A stretch of DNA of 6,269 bases, taken from assembly GCA_036276235.1 (NCBI GenBank), contig DATBDZ010000071.1, forward strand, positions 1 through 6,269, given 5' to 3'. Below the pieces are notes generated by a model that was not told the origin of the DNA, did not search any database, and saw only the letters and a program-made list of their open reading frames with translations. The stretch is from JANWHF01 sp036276235 (lineage in GTDB: Bacteria > Planctomycetota > Phycisphaerae > Tepidisphaerales > Tepidisphaeraceae). How positions within the stretch are numbered: the first letter of the stretch is position 1; the number at the start of each line of letters is the position of its first letter. This document shows, piece after piece, positions 1 through 6,154 of this stretch. The position numbers and the translations under genes are program-made.

Positions 1-22
1 AGCTCGACGGGAAAGGTGGCTT

Positions 23-42
23 AAGTCTGAATCTTCAGACTT
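23..42 (+). terminator. Hairpin, possible terminator of a gene entering from the left
   Basis: A perfect 8-bp inverted repeat, AAGTCTGA and TCAGACTT, surrounds the 4-base loop ATCT. The bases that follow on the plus strand are T-rich but interrupted (TGCTTTC). One plus-strand frame entering from the left edge ends at a TAA at 22-24, immediately before the hairpin, so it could be the terminator of an upstream plus-strand gene. The stem is only moderately GC-rich and there is no clean U-tract, so the call is weak. The symmetric structure would work equally on the other strand. Confidence 0.3.
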
Positions 43-60
43 TGCTTTCACGAAGAGCCG

Positions 61-81
61 CCGGCCTACCCATGTGGCCGG
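61..81. repeat. GC-rich inverted repeat CCGGCC/GGCCGG
   Basis: CCGGCC at 61-66 and GGCCGG at 76-81 form a perfect 6-bp stem with a 9-base loop. It is followed directly by the 8-bp palindrome ACCCGGGT at 82-89. No gene covers it. Its role is unknown; it may be part of the tRNA 3' region or another short intergenic palindrome. Confidence 0.4.
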
Positions 82-124
82 ACCCGGGTGATTGCCCTTG
101 GCCTCGAATTTTTCAAGACTTACG

Positions 125-146
125 TTCGATCCGCGATCGGATCGAA
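125..146 (-). terminator. Hairpin just downstream of tRNA-Pro
   Basis: TTCGATCCG (125-133) and CGGATCGAA (138-146) form a perfect 9-bp stem with a 4-base loop. It begins 5 bases past the 3' end of the minus-strand tRNA gene, where a transcription terminator or a processing hairpin is expected. The minus strand beyond it lacks a U-run, so it is not a textbook intrinsic terminator. It could also define the 3' trailer cut during tRNA maturation. Confidence 0.4.
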
Positions 147-150
147 GCAA

Positions 151-226
<76 letters not shown>

Positions 227-398
227 GACAATTTTCCATTCGCAATCATTCGCACGCCGCGGCCGATTCGGGAGGCCGTTGACGAGCGGGGCAAGAGCAT
301 AGCGATAGCCCGCCAAAGTTCAATCTTAGGCCGCCAAATGTCATTACGCCGTGAAAATGTCACTGCATGGCGTAAGCCCCCTGCTCATCGAAACGCTC

Positions 399-1358
399 CT
401 ACTTCATTGCGGGCCCTTCCGGCAGATTTCCGGCCGGATCGAGAATTTGCAGCTCGTGGATGCCGTGCGTTTTGGAATCGCGATAAGTCCAGACGACCTT
501 CTTCTGCGGCGTCACCTCCAGCAGCTTTACCGCGCCGGGTTTGTTGGAGCCGTAGCTGGCGATGATGGTGTTGCCGTTGGCGAGCCGCTGGCAGCCGCAC
601 GGGTCGCTGAGCAGCGGCTCGGGGAGGTCGGCATTGGTCAGTTGCCACACGATCTGGCCCGCCGTGTCGACCTCAATGCACATCAAGCCGTGCGTGCAAT
701 CGATCAGCGTGTTGCCGCTCGGTAGCCGAATGGCGGTGAAGGGCCAGCATTCGGCCGGCATTTCCGGAGTCTTTGCCTCCCAAACGATCTTCCCCGCCGG
801 CGTATATTCCCGCACGACTTTATCCAGCAACTGCGGCACAAGGTAATTGCCATTCGGCAGCTTGCGAGTCATCCGCGTTTGCAGATGCAGATCTTTCGTC
901 TGAGCCTGGATCGGCACCTCAACGACGATTTTCCCATCGCGATCCACCTCAAGAACGCGCGGCTTTGGCCCCGCCTCGGTAAGCATGACGCGATCATGCT
1001 CGACCGCCTGCACGGTGTTTACTTCTGATTGAGTTCCCTTGAATTGAAATACAGTCTTGCCATCGCGCGTGATTTCGATAGCCGCCCCGCCGGGGAAATC
1101 GCGATCCTTGCTGACGGCCAGCAAAATGTTGCCGTTGGGAAGAACAAAACCATCGCGCGTCTGATGCGGATATCGCCAGACGATCTTGCCTTGGGCGTCG
1201 ATGATGTATGTCTCAGCGCCAAGAGCGAGGAAGGAGTGCGTGATTCCCGAGGCGGAAGTTTGCTGAGGGGCGTCGTCAGCGCGGGCAGTGAACGCTAATC
1301 CAGCGACGAACATCAAAGTGATCGAGAATCTATATGCGCGGCTCAGAAGAGGCTCCAT
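399..1358 (-). CDS. Exported beta-propeller protein (PQQ-like / arylsulfotransferase-like repeats)
   Basis: This is a 319-residue protein. Residues 1-27 are a signal peptide: Arg7 and Arg10, a hydrophobic stretch, then the AxA-type cleavage site ARA before Asp-Asp. The rest is made of repeated beta-sheet units. The turn LPNGN (or LPSGN, LANGN) occurs near residues 73, 167, 212 and 259. The strand pattern DxxGKIVWxY and its variants occur six times, near residues 54, 97, 139, 186, 231 and 283. This pairing is typical of beta-propellers of the PQQ-like and arylsulfotransferase type and suggests about six blades. No catalytic residues can be assigned with confidence, so a binding or scaffold role is as likely as an enzymatic one. 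The ATG at 1358 is chosen because GAGGA lies 6 bases upstream and it begins the signal peptide; the reading frame continues upstream to a TTG at 1391 with no such support. It is the next minus-strand gene after metK, but about 290 bp of palindromic DNA separates them, so co-transcription is doubtful. Stop is TAG. Confidence 0.85.
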   Translation of the reverse strand: MEPLLSRAYRFSITLMFVAGLAFTARADDAPQQTSASGITHSFLALGAETYIIDAQGKIVWRYPHQTRDGFVLPNGNILLAVSKDRDFPGGAAIEITRDGKTVFQFKGTQSEVNTVQAVEHDRVMLTEAGPKPRVLEVDRDGKIVVEVPIQAQTKDLHLQTRMTRKLPNGNYLVPQLLDKVVREYTPAGKIVWEAKTPEMPAECWPFTAIRLPSGNTLIDCTHGLMCIEVDTAGQIVWQLTNADLPEPLLSDPCGCQRLANGNTIIASYGSNKPGAVKLLEVTPQKKVVWTYRDSKTHGIHELQILDPAGNLPEGPAMK

Positions 1359-1364
1359 TGAGAT

Positions 1365-1369
1365 TCCTC
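1365..1369 (-). promoter_or_regulatory. Ribosome binding site of the beta-propeller gene
   Basis: The minus strand reads GAGGA, then 6 bases, then ATG. It decides in favour of the ATG at 1358 over the upstream TTG at 1391. Confidence 0.7.
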
Positions 1370-1401
1370 GGATAGAACTTTGGACGGCCAAGCAAGACAG
1401 T

Positions 1402-1462
1402 TGTAGGGTGGGCGTACTCGCCCACCACGTCGCTCATGGTGGGCGAGTACACCCACCCTACA
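1402..1462. repeat. Long palindromic repeat element (GGTGGGC/GCCCACC type)
   Basis: Two 26-base arms, 1402-1427 and 1437-1462, are inverted copies with one mismatch (C1413 against A1451), separated by 9 bases. On the minus strand that mismatch becomes a G-U pair, so the RNA of that strand could form an unbroken 26-bp stem. The left arm is itself palindromic: GGTGGGCG, TACT, CGCCCACC. Such intergenic elements are familiar in planctomycete genomes, by general knowledge rather than a search. The element lies between metK and the propeller gene on their shared strand, so it may end or protect the metK transcript. Confidence 0.85.
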
Positions 1463-1554
1463 CGAATTCGCGACATTTTCAGAGCAGGTACTCGCCAGCT
1501 CCGGCCCGTTCGTGCCATCGGGTCGAATGCTTCAGAGCGCACGCCCGGAAAATG

Positions 1555-1613
1555 CGGCGGGCAGTGCCCGCCCTACGCGCCGTGTTGACTCGCAGCGCGG
1601 GCACTGCCCGCCG
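1555..1613. repeat. Second palindromic repeat pair (GGCGGGC/GCCCGCC type)
   Basis: CGGCGGGCAGTGCCCG (1555-1570) and its exact reverse complement CGGGCACTGCCCGCCG (1598-1613) are separated by 27 bases. Each arm contains its own small palindrome, GGGCAGTGCCC or GGGCACTGCCC. The layout matches the element at 1402-1462, with GGCGGGC in place of GGTGGGC, so the two may belong to one repeat superfamily. It sits 36 bp beyond the metK stop codon and could act as a 3' hairpin of that mRNA. No T-tract follows. Confidence 0.8.
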
Positions 1614-1648
1614 ACTTTCGTATTCGCTCGGCTTGCCGAAGGCACCGA

Positions 1649-2875
<1,227 letters not shown>

Positions 2876-2880
2876 AATCG

Positions 2881-2886
2881 CTCCTT
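2881..2886 (-). promoter_or_regulatory. Ribosome binding site of metK
   Basis: The minus strand reads AAGGAG, 5 bases, then GTG. This near-ideal site fixes the non-ATG start of metK. Confidence 0.85.
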
Positions 2887-2902
2887 AAGTGCGTTTGGGT
2901 AT

Positions 2903-2924
2903 CCGCCGGCGCGTAGGCCGACGG
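2903..2924 (-). promoter_or_regulatory. Hairpin in the metK leader
   Basis: CCGCCGGC (2903-2910) and GCCGACGG (2917-2924) face each other across a 6-base loop. As DNA there is one mismatch, but in the minus-strand RNA it is a G-U pair, so the metK mRNA could form a continuous 8-bp GC-rich stem. It ends 16 bases upstream of the Shine-Dalgarno sequence. The wobble makes the structure favour the metK strand, which hints at a role in the leader RNA. It does not match a known SAM riboswitch core that I can recognise. Confidence 0.4.
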
Positions 2925-2940
2925 GTAATGAAGGTGAGGA

Positions 2941-2969
2941 AATCTACAGCCGTATTAGGGTTGAGGCAA
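2941..2969 (-). promoter_or_regulatory. Possible sigma-70-like promoter of metK
   Basis: On the minus strand TTGCCT (2964-2969) is followed by a 17-base spacer and TAGATT (2941-2946). Both boxes match four of six consensus positions and the spacing is ideal. It would give a leader of about 60 bases that includes the hairpin at 2903-2924. Planctomycete promoters are poorly defined, so this is only a candidate. Confidence 0.35.
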
Positions 2970-2985
2970 GCGATCGCGGAGGAAA

Positions 2986-3090
2986 GGGTTCAGGGTTCAG
3001 TGGTAAATGCTGATTGCTGATTGCGGAATGCTGAATGGTCGAATTCCAACTCCCCTTCAAGGCCGTCGCTGAACCCTAAGCCCCGAACCC
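2986..3090. repeat. Heptad (7-bp) repeat block with inverted ends
   Basis: The left end is GGGTTCA twice in tandem (2986-2999). The middle has four tandem 7-mers: TGCTGAT, TGCTGAT, TGCGGAA and TGCTGAA (3008-3035). The right end has three 7-mers in opposite orientation: TGAACCC, TAAGCCC and CGAACCC (3070-3090). AGGGTTCAG (2992-3000) and CTGAACCCT (3069-3077) are exact reverse complements. The block lies between the divergent metK and esterase genes, has no open reading frame of interest, and resembles the heptameric short repeats seen in some bacterial intergenic regions. It may be a mobile or slippage-derived repeat. Confidence 0.65.
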
Positions 3091-3222
3091 CGCGTGAACA
3101 GGGGAAACTCTTGCGGACTGACGCGTCTCTCTGGCGCGTGCCGGACGGCAACAGCATTGGTAAGTTCCGGTAATCGTAGTGAGTCTCGGGCGCGGGCAAC
3201 CCGTGCGGGTTTATCCGGTTAT

Positions 3223-3227
3223 GAGGA
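3223..3227 (+). promoter_or_regulatory. Ribosome binding site of the esterase gene
   Basis: GAGGA lies 5 bases before the ATG at 3233. It overlaps an in-frame ATG at 3221, which has no such site, so 3233 is the likely start. A further in-frame GTG at 3179 is also unsupported. Confidence 0.65.
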
Positions 3228-3232
3228 AAACG

Positions 3233-4168
3233 ATGAGCAAAACCACGATCTGGGCTGCATTTCTATGTGTCGCTTTTGTTGCCTTGCCGACATTGGCCGC
3301 GGAGCAGGACGATTACAAGCTTGGCCCCGATTCACTCCAGCGGCTTCCCGGCGTGCCGCAGGGGAAGGTGATGAAACTTGCCTGGAACACGTCAAAAGTT
3401 TTTCCCGGCACCACGCGCGATTGGTGGATTTATGTGCCTTCGCAATACGATGCGCGCACGCCGGCTTGCGTGATGGTGTTTCAGGATGGGAGTGGCTACG
3501 TGAGCGAGACGGGCGCGCAGCGGCTGCCGATTGTTTTTGACAATCTGATCAGCAAAAAGGAAATGCCGGTGACGATCGGCATCTTCATCAATCCCGGCAC
3601 GAAGCCAGCCGCCGCGGAAGGCGGGCGTCCAATTTCCAATCGCAGCTTCGAGTACGACACGCTCAGCGATCAATACGCCAGGTTTCTCATCGAAGAAATT
3701 CTGCCGGAAGTAAGCAAGACCTATCGCATCACCGACGACCCGCAAGGCCACGCGATCTGCGGCCTCAGCTCCGGCGCGATCTGCGCCTTCACTGTCGCCT
3801 GGGAGCGACCGGATGTTTTCCGCAAAGTACTCAGCCAGATCGGCAGCTTCACTTCGATTGCCTATCGCCCCGCGCGCGATGGCCAGCCGATGCAGCCGGG
3901 CGGCGATCTTTATCCAACGCTCATCCGCAAGACGCGGCCGGTGAAGCCGATCCGCGTTTTCCTGCAGGATGGCTCCAACGATCTGGACAACAATCACGGC
4001 GCCTGGTTTCTGGCCAACCAGCAGATGGCCGCGGCATTGAAGTTTTCCGGCTACGATTACAAAACCGAATGGGGCCACGGCACCCACAACCCCAACCACG
4101 GCGGCGCGATCATGCCCGATGCCCTCCGCTGGCTCTGGCGCGATTTTGGGAAGCCGGCGCAGAAATGA
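3233..4168 (+). CDS. Exported esterase, alpha/beta-hydrolase (esterase D / enterochelin-esterase-like)
   Basis: The 311-residue protein opens with a signal peptide (Lys3, a hydrophobic stretch at about 6-18, cleavage near Ala22). The mature part fits the Pfam Esterase family: a beta-strand region with DWWIYVPSQY (about 63-72) and VMVFQDGSGY (about 80-89), then the nucleophile elbow GLSSG with Ser179. The probable catalytic Asp is in DGSNDLDN (Asp250 or Asp252). The His lies in the stretch WGHGTHNPNHGG (His285 is the best candidate; His282 and His289 are nearby). These give a Ser-Asp-His triad for ester hydrolysis. The natural substrate cannot be read from the sequence; related planctomycete proteins are often linked to carbohydrate-ester breakdown, which is an inference. 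Stop is TGA. It is transcribed alone, diverging from metK and converging on the diiron protein gene. Confidence 0.88.
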   Translation: MSKTTIWAAFLCVAFVALPTLAAEQDDYKLGPDSLQRLPGVPQGKVMKLAWNTSKVFPGTTRDWWIYVPSQYDARTPACVMVFQDGSGYVSETGAQRLPIVFDNLISKKEMPVTIGIFINPGTKPAAAEGGRPISNRSFEYDTLSDQYARFLIEEILPEVSKTYRITDDPQGHAICGLSSGAICAFTVAWERPDVFRKVLSQIGSFTSIAYRPARDGQPMQPGGDLYPTLIRKTRPVKPIRVFLQDGSNDLDNNHGAWFLANQQMAAALKFSGYDYKTEWGHGTHNPNHGGAIMPDALRWLWRDFGKPAQK

Positions 4169-4180
4169 AGTCGATTGACC

Positions 4181-4275
4181 AGCCAATGTCTGAACCCATG
4201 AAATGACACTTGCGGCCCGCTTCATGTTCAGTGCGGCATTCTTGTGCATCGGGTGTGCCGCGAAAGACATTGGCT
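4181..4275. other. Nested inverted repeats, possible three-way-junction RNA fold
   Basis: AGCCAATGTCT (4181-4191) and AGACATTGGCT (4265-4275) are exact reverse complements 73 bases apart. Inside are two further stems: TGAACCCATGAA (4191-4202) with TTCATGTTCA (4221-4230), ten pairs with a 2-base bulge; and GCGGCA (4233-4238) with TGCCGC (4256-4261). Only two unpaired bases (4231-4232) and a GAAA-like linker (4262-4265) remain at the junction, so the three stems meet compactly. It starts 12 bases after the esterase stop, so it may be the 3' end of that mRNA, a small RNA, or a short mobile repeat with terminal inverted repeats. No known RNA family is recognised. Confidence 0.4.
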
Positions 4276-4389
4276 CGATGGCTCATGCACAGTCCCTTGA
4301 GGGGACGTGGTCCAGGGCTGCCCAGACCAACTCAGTTCTGCCCCAAGGGCGATGCATTTGAAGAGGTCGTCTTGGAACGGCAGAAATAA
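4203..4389 (+). pseudogene. Possible frameshifted gene for a small exported peptide
   Basis: From ATG at 4203 the frame gives a 52-residue peptide ending at TGA 4359-4361. It begins with a hydrophobic export signal containing LCIGC, a loose lipobox-like site, followed by AHAQSLEGTW. If one C is removed from the CCCC run at 4341-4344, the frame continues as SVLPKGDAFEEVVLERQK to a TAA at 4387-4389, giving 61 residues. The charged tail and the EGTW start resemble small secreted or lipocalin-like planctomycete proteins, but this is a guess. There is no good Shine-Dalgarno sequence. Options are a decayed gene, a sequencing error in the C-run, or chance reading through the structured DNA at 4181-4275. 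Confidence 0.25.
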
Positions 4390-4453
4390 CAGGCCAGGCC
4401 GAATTAAAGGTGACGCGGTGCGCCGACCAAAGCCGGTGCGGAGGCGCCGACGC

Positions 4454-5188
4454 CTACTGGCCAGACGGCACACCCAGCGTCTCCTTCATTACCCCATCGA
4501 GTTCGATCAGTGCCTTTGAGCAATCGCCGGTGAACGAACTGCCATGCATCGTCGCCAGTGTCTTCGGCTTCAGAGCCGCGAGGCCATGCAGGAGCGGTCG
4601 TGTGTTCGGTGTATATGGCATGTAATCCATGAGCGGCCCGGCCTGGTAGTCGATGATCGCCGCGCGCACGCGGCCAAGGATGTCGGACTCACTCAGCGCC
4701 TCGACATCGCCGTTGTGGTGGAAGAGATCGGAGCAGAACAGCACACGCTGCGTCTCCTCGAACAGCACTCCCGCATCCCAGCCGTGCGGGAGGTGAGGCG
4801 TTGGACGATAGCGAAACCGGAATTTGCCTGTGCTGAACGTCTCGTCGGCATTGAGGGCCCGCGGCGGGCGGTCAGCGAAATCGGTGAGGTTCACAAGCGA
4901 GCCGACGACACCCGAAACCGCCTGGGCCTGCGGCGCGATCTTGAGCCAGTTGTTGAGCGAGCCGCACTCGTCAACCTCAAAGTGGCTGAAGCCAATCCAG
5001 CGGAGCTTTGCGGGATCGATGATGCTTGTCACCGCCTGAAGCACCTCCGGGAACATGCGGCGCATCCCCGTGTGGTAAAGCAGCGGTTCATCATCGACGA
5101 CCAGGAAGTGATTGAACTGCAGGTTGATTTCGGGCCACAAGATGCTGATGCGATGGACGTTAGGGGCGATTTCGGTAATCAAGGGCAT
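4454..5188 (-). CDS. Stand-alone diiron metallo-beta-lactamase-fold protein (ODP / flavodiiron N-domain type)
   Basis: The 244-residue protein has the metallo-beta-lactamase fold but with the diiron ligand pattern. The first motif is HFEVDECGSL (His69, Glu71, Asp73), where zinc hydrolases have HxHxDH. Further expected ligands are His135 in PHGWDAG, Asp154 in LFCSDLF and His215 in MHGSSF. This set matches the ODP domain of flavodiiron proteins, which reduce oxygen or nitric oxide, and of oxygen-binding ODP sensors. The flavodoxin domain of true flavodiiron proteins is absent: the protein ends about 30 residues after His215. It therefore needs a separate electron donor or acts as a sensor. The start at ATG 5188 follows the weak site GAAAGA by 7 bases and begins with the typical PLITEIAPNVHRI. 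The open frame runs upstream to 5722, but that part overlaps the divergent zinc-ribbon gene and is not coding. Cytoplasmic; no signal peptide. Stop is TAG. Confidence 0.85.
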   Translation of the reverse strand: MPLITEIAPNVHRISILWPEINLQFNHFLVVDDEPLLYHTGMRRMFPEVLQAVTSIIDPAKLRWIGFSHFEVDECGSLNNWLKIAPQAQAVSGVVGSLVNLTDFADRPPRALNADETFSTGKFRFRYRPTPHLPHGWDAGVLFEETQRVLFCSDLFHHNGDVEALSESDILGRVRAAIIDYQAGPLMDYMPYTPNTRPLLHGLAALKPKTLATMHGSSFTGDCSKALIELDGVMKETLGVPSGQ

Positions 5189-5351
5189 AACTGATTCTTT
5201 CAACCGGGATTTTCCCCTAGGACCATTGGTTGGCGTAGAGTACCACAAGGTCGATCTGTTCGGGCAATTCGAGTCATGCTGCCGAAGATTTGACGAATTG
5301 AGCCCGGGCGACTTACCTGATTCGTAGCGCGGTTCGTCCAGTCGATGTGAA
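5189..5351. other. Divergent intergenic region
   Basis: This region must hold the promoters for the diiron protein (minus) and the zinc-ribbon protein (plus). A TTGACG at 5290-5295 on the plus strand is a fair -35 box, but no good -10 box lies 16-18 bases later. No operator palindrome or riboswitch is evident. Confidence 0.5.
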
Positions 5352-5786
5352 ATGAAGTTCGTCGATCCGATGCCAATTCGCTGTCCGAAGTGCGCCGCTG
5401 AAAGCAGCCAGAGCGAGGCAGACCTATTGGCACTGCGCGCCAAATGCCCGATGTGCGGCGAGTCGTTCGCCGACGCTGGGCAACGAATGCGATCGACGTA
5501 CGACGATTTTGGAGACTTCGCAACGATCGCCGGGATCCAGGTCGCGATTGAAAGGCGGCTCGGAATTAAGATCGACGACTCGCAATGGATCGAGAAGCAC
5601 CCCACCCTGCGCCAAGCCGCGCAGGAAATCCACCGGCAAGTGCCGGCCGAACGACTGACGGACGCAGAGTTGCTCCGTCTTGTCGAAGAGGCGGCCACGT
5701 CACTTCGCTGGTGCGACGCCAAGACGATCGACTTGGACGCGCGGCCAATGGACGCAGTCGATCCCGGCCGGTGGGAGCGGCGATAA
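5352..5786 (+). CDS. Zinc-ribbon protein with possible acyl-carrier-like helical part
   Basis: The 144-residue protein is not one I can name. Residues 9-40 form a four-cysteine zinc ribbon, RCPKC (Cys11, Cys14) and KCPMC (Cys32, Cys35), close to the MJ0042-type finger common in planctomycete proteins. Residues about 55-95 read as amphipathic helices: IQVAIERRLGIKIDD, then HPTLRQAAQEIHRQV. This resembles helices II-III of acyl carrier proteins (LExxfgIxIxD...TvxxaxxxI). The Ser that carries phosphopantetheine is absent at the expected DSL position, so it would be an inactive or merely similar fold. The tail is charged, with no membrane segment or signal peptide. The start ATG 5352 has no strong Shine-Dalgarno; Met7 is an alternative. 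Stop is TAA. It diverges from the diiron protein gene, so shared regulation is possible but unproven. Confidence 0.75.
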   Translation: MKFVDPMPIRCPKCAAESSQSEADLLALRAKCPMCGESFADAGQRMRSTYDDFGDFATIAGIQVAIERRLGIKIDDSQWIEKHPTLRQAAQEIHRQVPAERLTDAELLRLVEEAATSLRWCDAKTIDLDARPMDAVDPGRWERR

Positions 5787-5860
5787 GGAGTTCGCCTGAG
5801 TATGCGAATTGGCGCGGACGATATTGAATTACAGATCGGAGAATTGCGCCCCCCCCACCA

Positions 5861-5893
5861 TCGCGCGCCATTATAAAAAAATTTTCGCGCGCC
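5861..5893. repeat. Direct repeat TCGCGCGCC around an AT tract
   Basis: TCGCGCGCC occurs at 5861-5869 and again at 5885-5893, flanking ATTATA, seven A and four T. The CGCGCG cores are self-complementary and could also pair into a hairpin with an 18-base AT-rich loop. Function unknown. Confidence 0.5.
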
Positions 5894-5976
5894 GACGATG
5901 ACTCATTATCGCCCGCAACTCTTGGCCGCCACGTCACTTAACCTAAACCTAACTCGGCCACTTTTCCTCCCCGAAA

Positions 5977-6001
5977 AAAAATACATAAATTTTGTATTTT
6001 T
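5977..6001. terminator. AT-rich hairpin, possible bidirectional terminator
   Basis: AAAAATACA (5977-5985) and TGTATTTTT (5993-6001) form a perfect 9-bp stem with a 7-base loop. Each strand ends in a T-run, as in bidirectional intrinsic terminators, but the stem is almost all A-T, so it would be weak. It lies about 190 bases after the zinc-ribbon gene. Confidence 0.35.
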
Positions 6002-6130
6002 CGCGTAATGGATTTCGGAACCTACCTATTCGCAACTCGTTAATTAACAGTCACTTACAATGCTGAAAATCGCACTGCCGGGGTGCCCGCCGTAAGTCCC
6101 GTGCTCGCCACGAGTTATCCTAACAAAGCA

Positions 6131-6154
6131 TTGACAAAGTGTATGTACTATAGA
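6131..6154 (+). promoter_or_regulatory. Promoter-like boxes TTGACA and TATAGA
   Basis: A perfect TTGACA at 6131-6136 is followed by TATAGA at 6149-6154. The spacer is 12 bases, too short for a classical sigma-70 promoter, so either one box is a coincidence or another sigma factor is used. The position just right of an AT-rich stretch and near the window edge would suit a gene starting outside the window. Confidence 0.25.

Noticed and set aside
2876..3000. SAM riboswitch upstream of metK
   Set aside because: I looked for the conserved core of SAM-I type switches on the minus strand and did not find it; only a simple hairpin is present.
2986..3090. CRISPR array
   Set aside because: The repeats are only 7 bp, adjacent without spacers, and no cas gene is present.
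3392..4270. Long minus-strand open frame (292 codons) opposite the esterase gene
   Set aside because: It is antisense to a clearly coding gene with a signal peptide and catalytic motifs, and has no domain of its own.
4181..4275. Integron attC site
   Set aside because: The inverted repeat lacks the RYYYAAC and GTTRRRY core sites, and no integrase gene is near.
5290..5318. Promoter for the zinc-ribbon gene at TTGACG
   Set aside because: The -35 box is fair, but no acceptable -10 box occurs at the right distance, so it is not listed as a feature.
5189..5722. N-terminal extension of the diiron protein frame
   Set aside because: The extra 178 codons are low-complexity Ser/Arg-rich sequence, overlap the divergent zinc-ribbon gene, and precede the family-typical start at 5188.
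6115..6123. DnaA box-like TTATCCTAA
   Set aside because: A single site with two mismatches and no cluster or dnaA/dnaN context does not support an origin.
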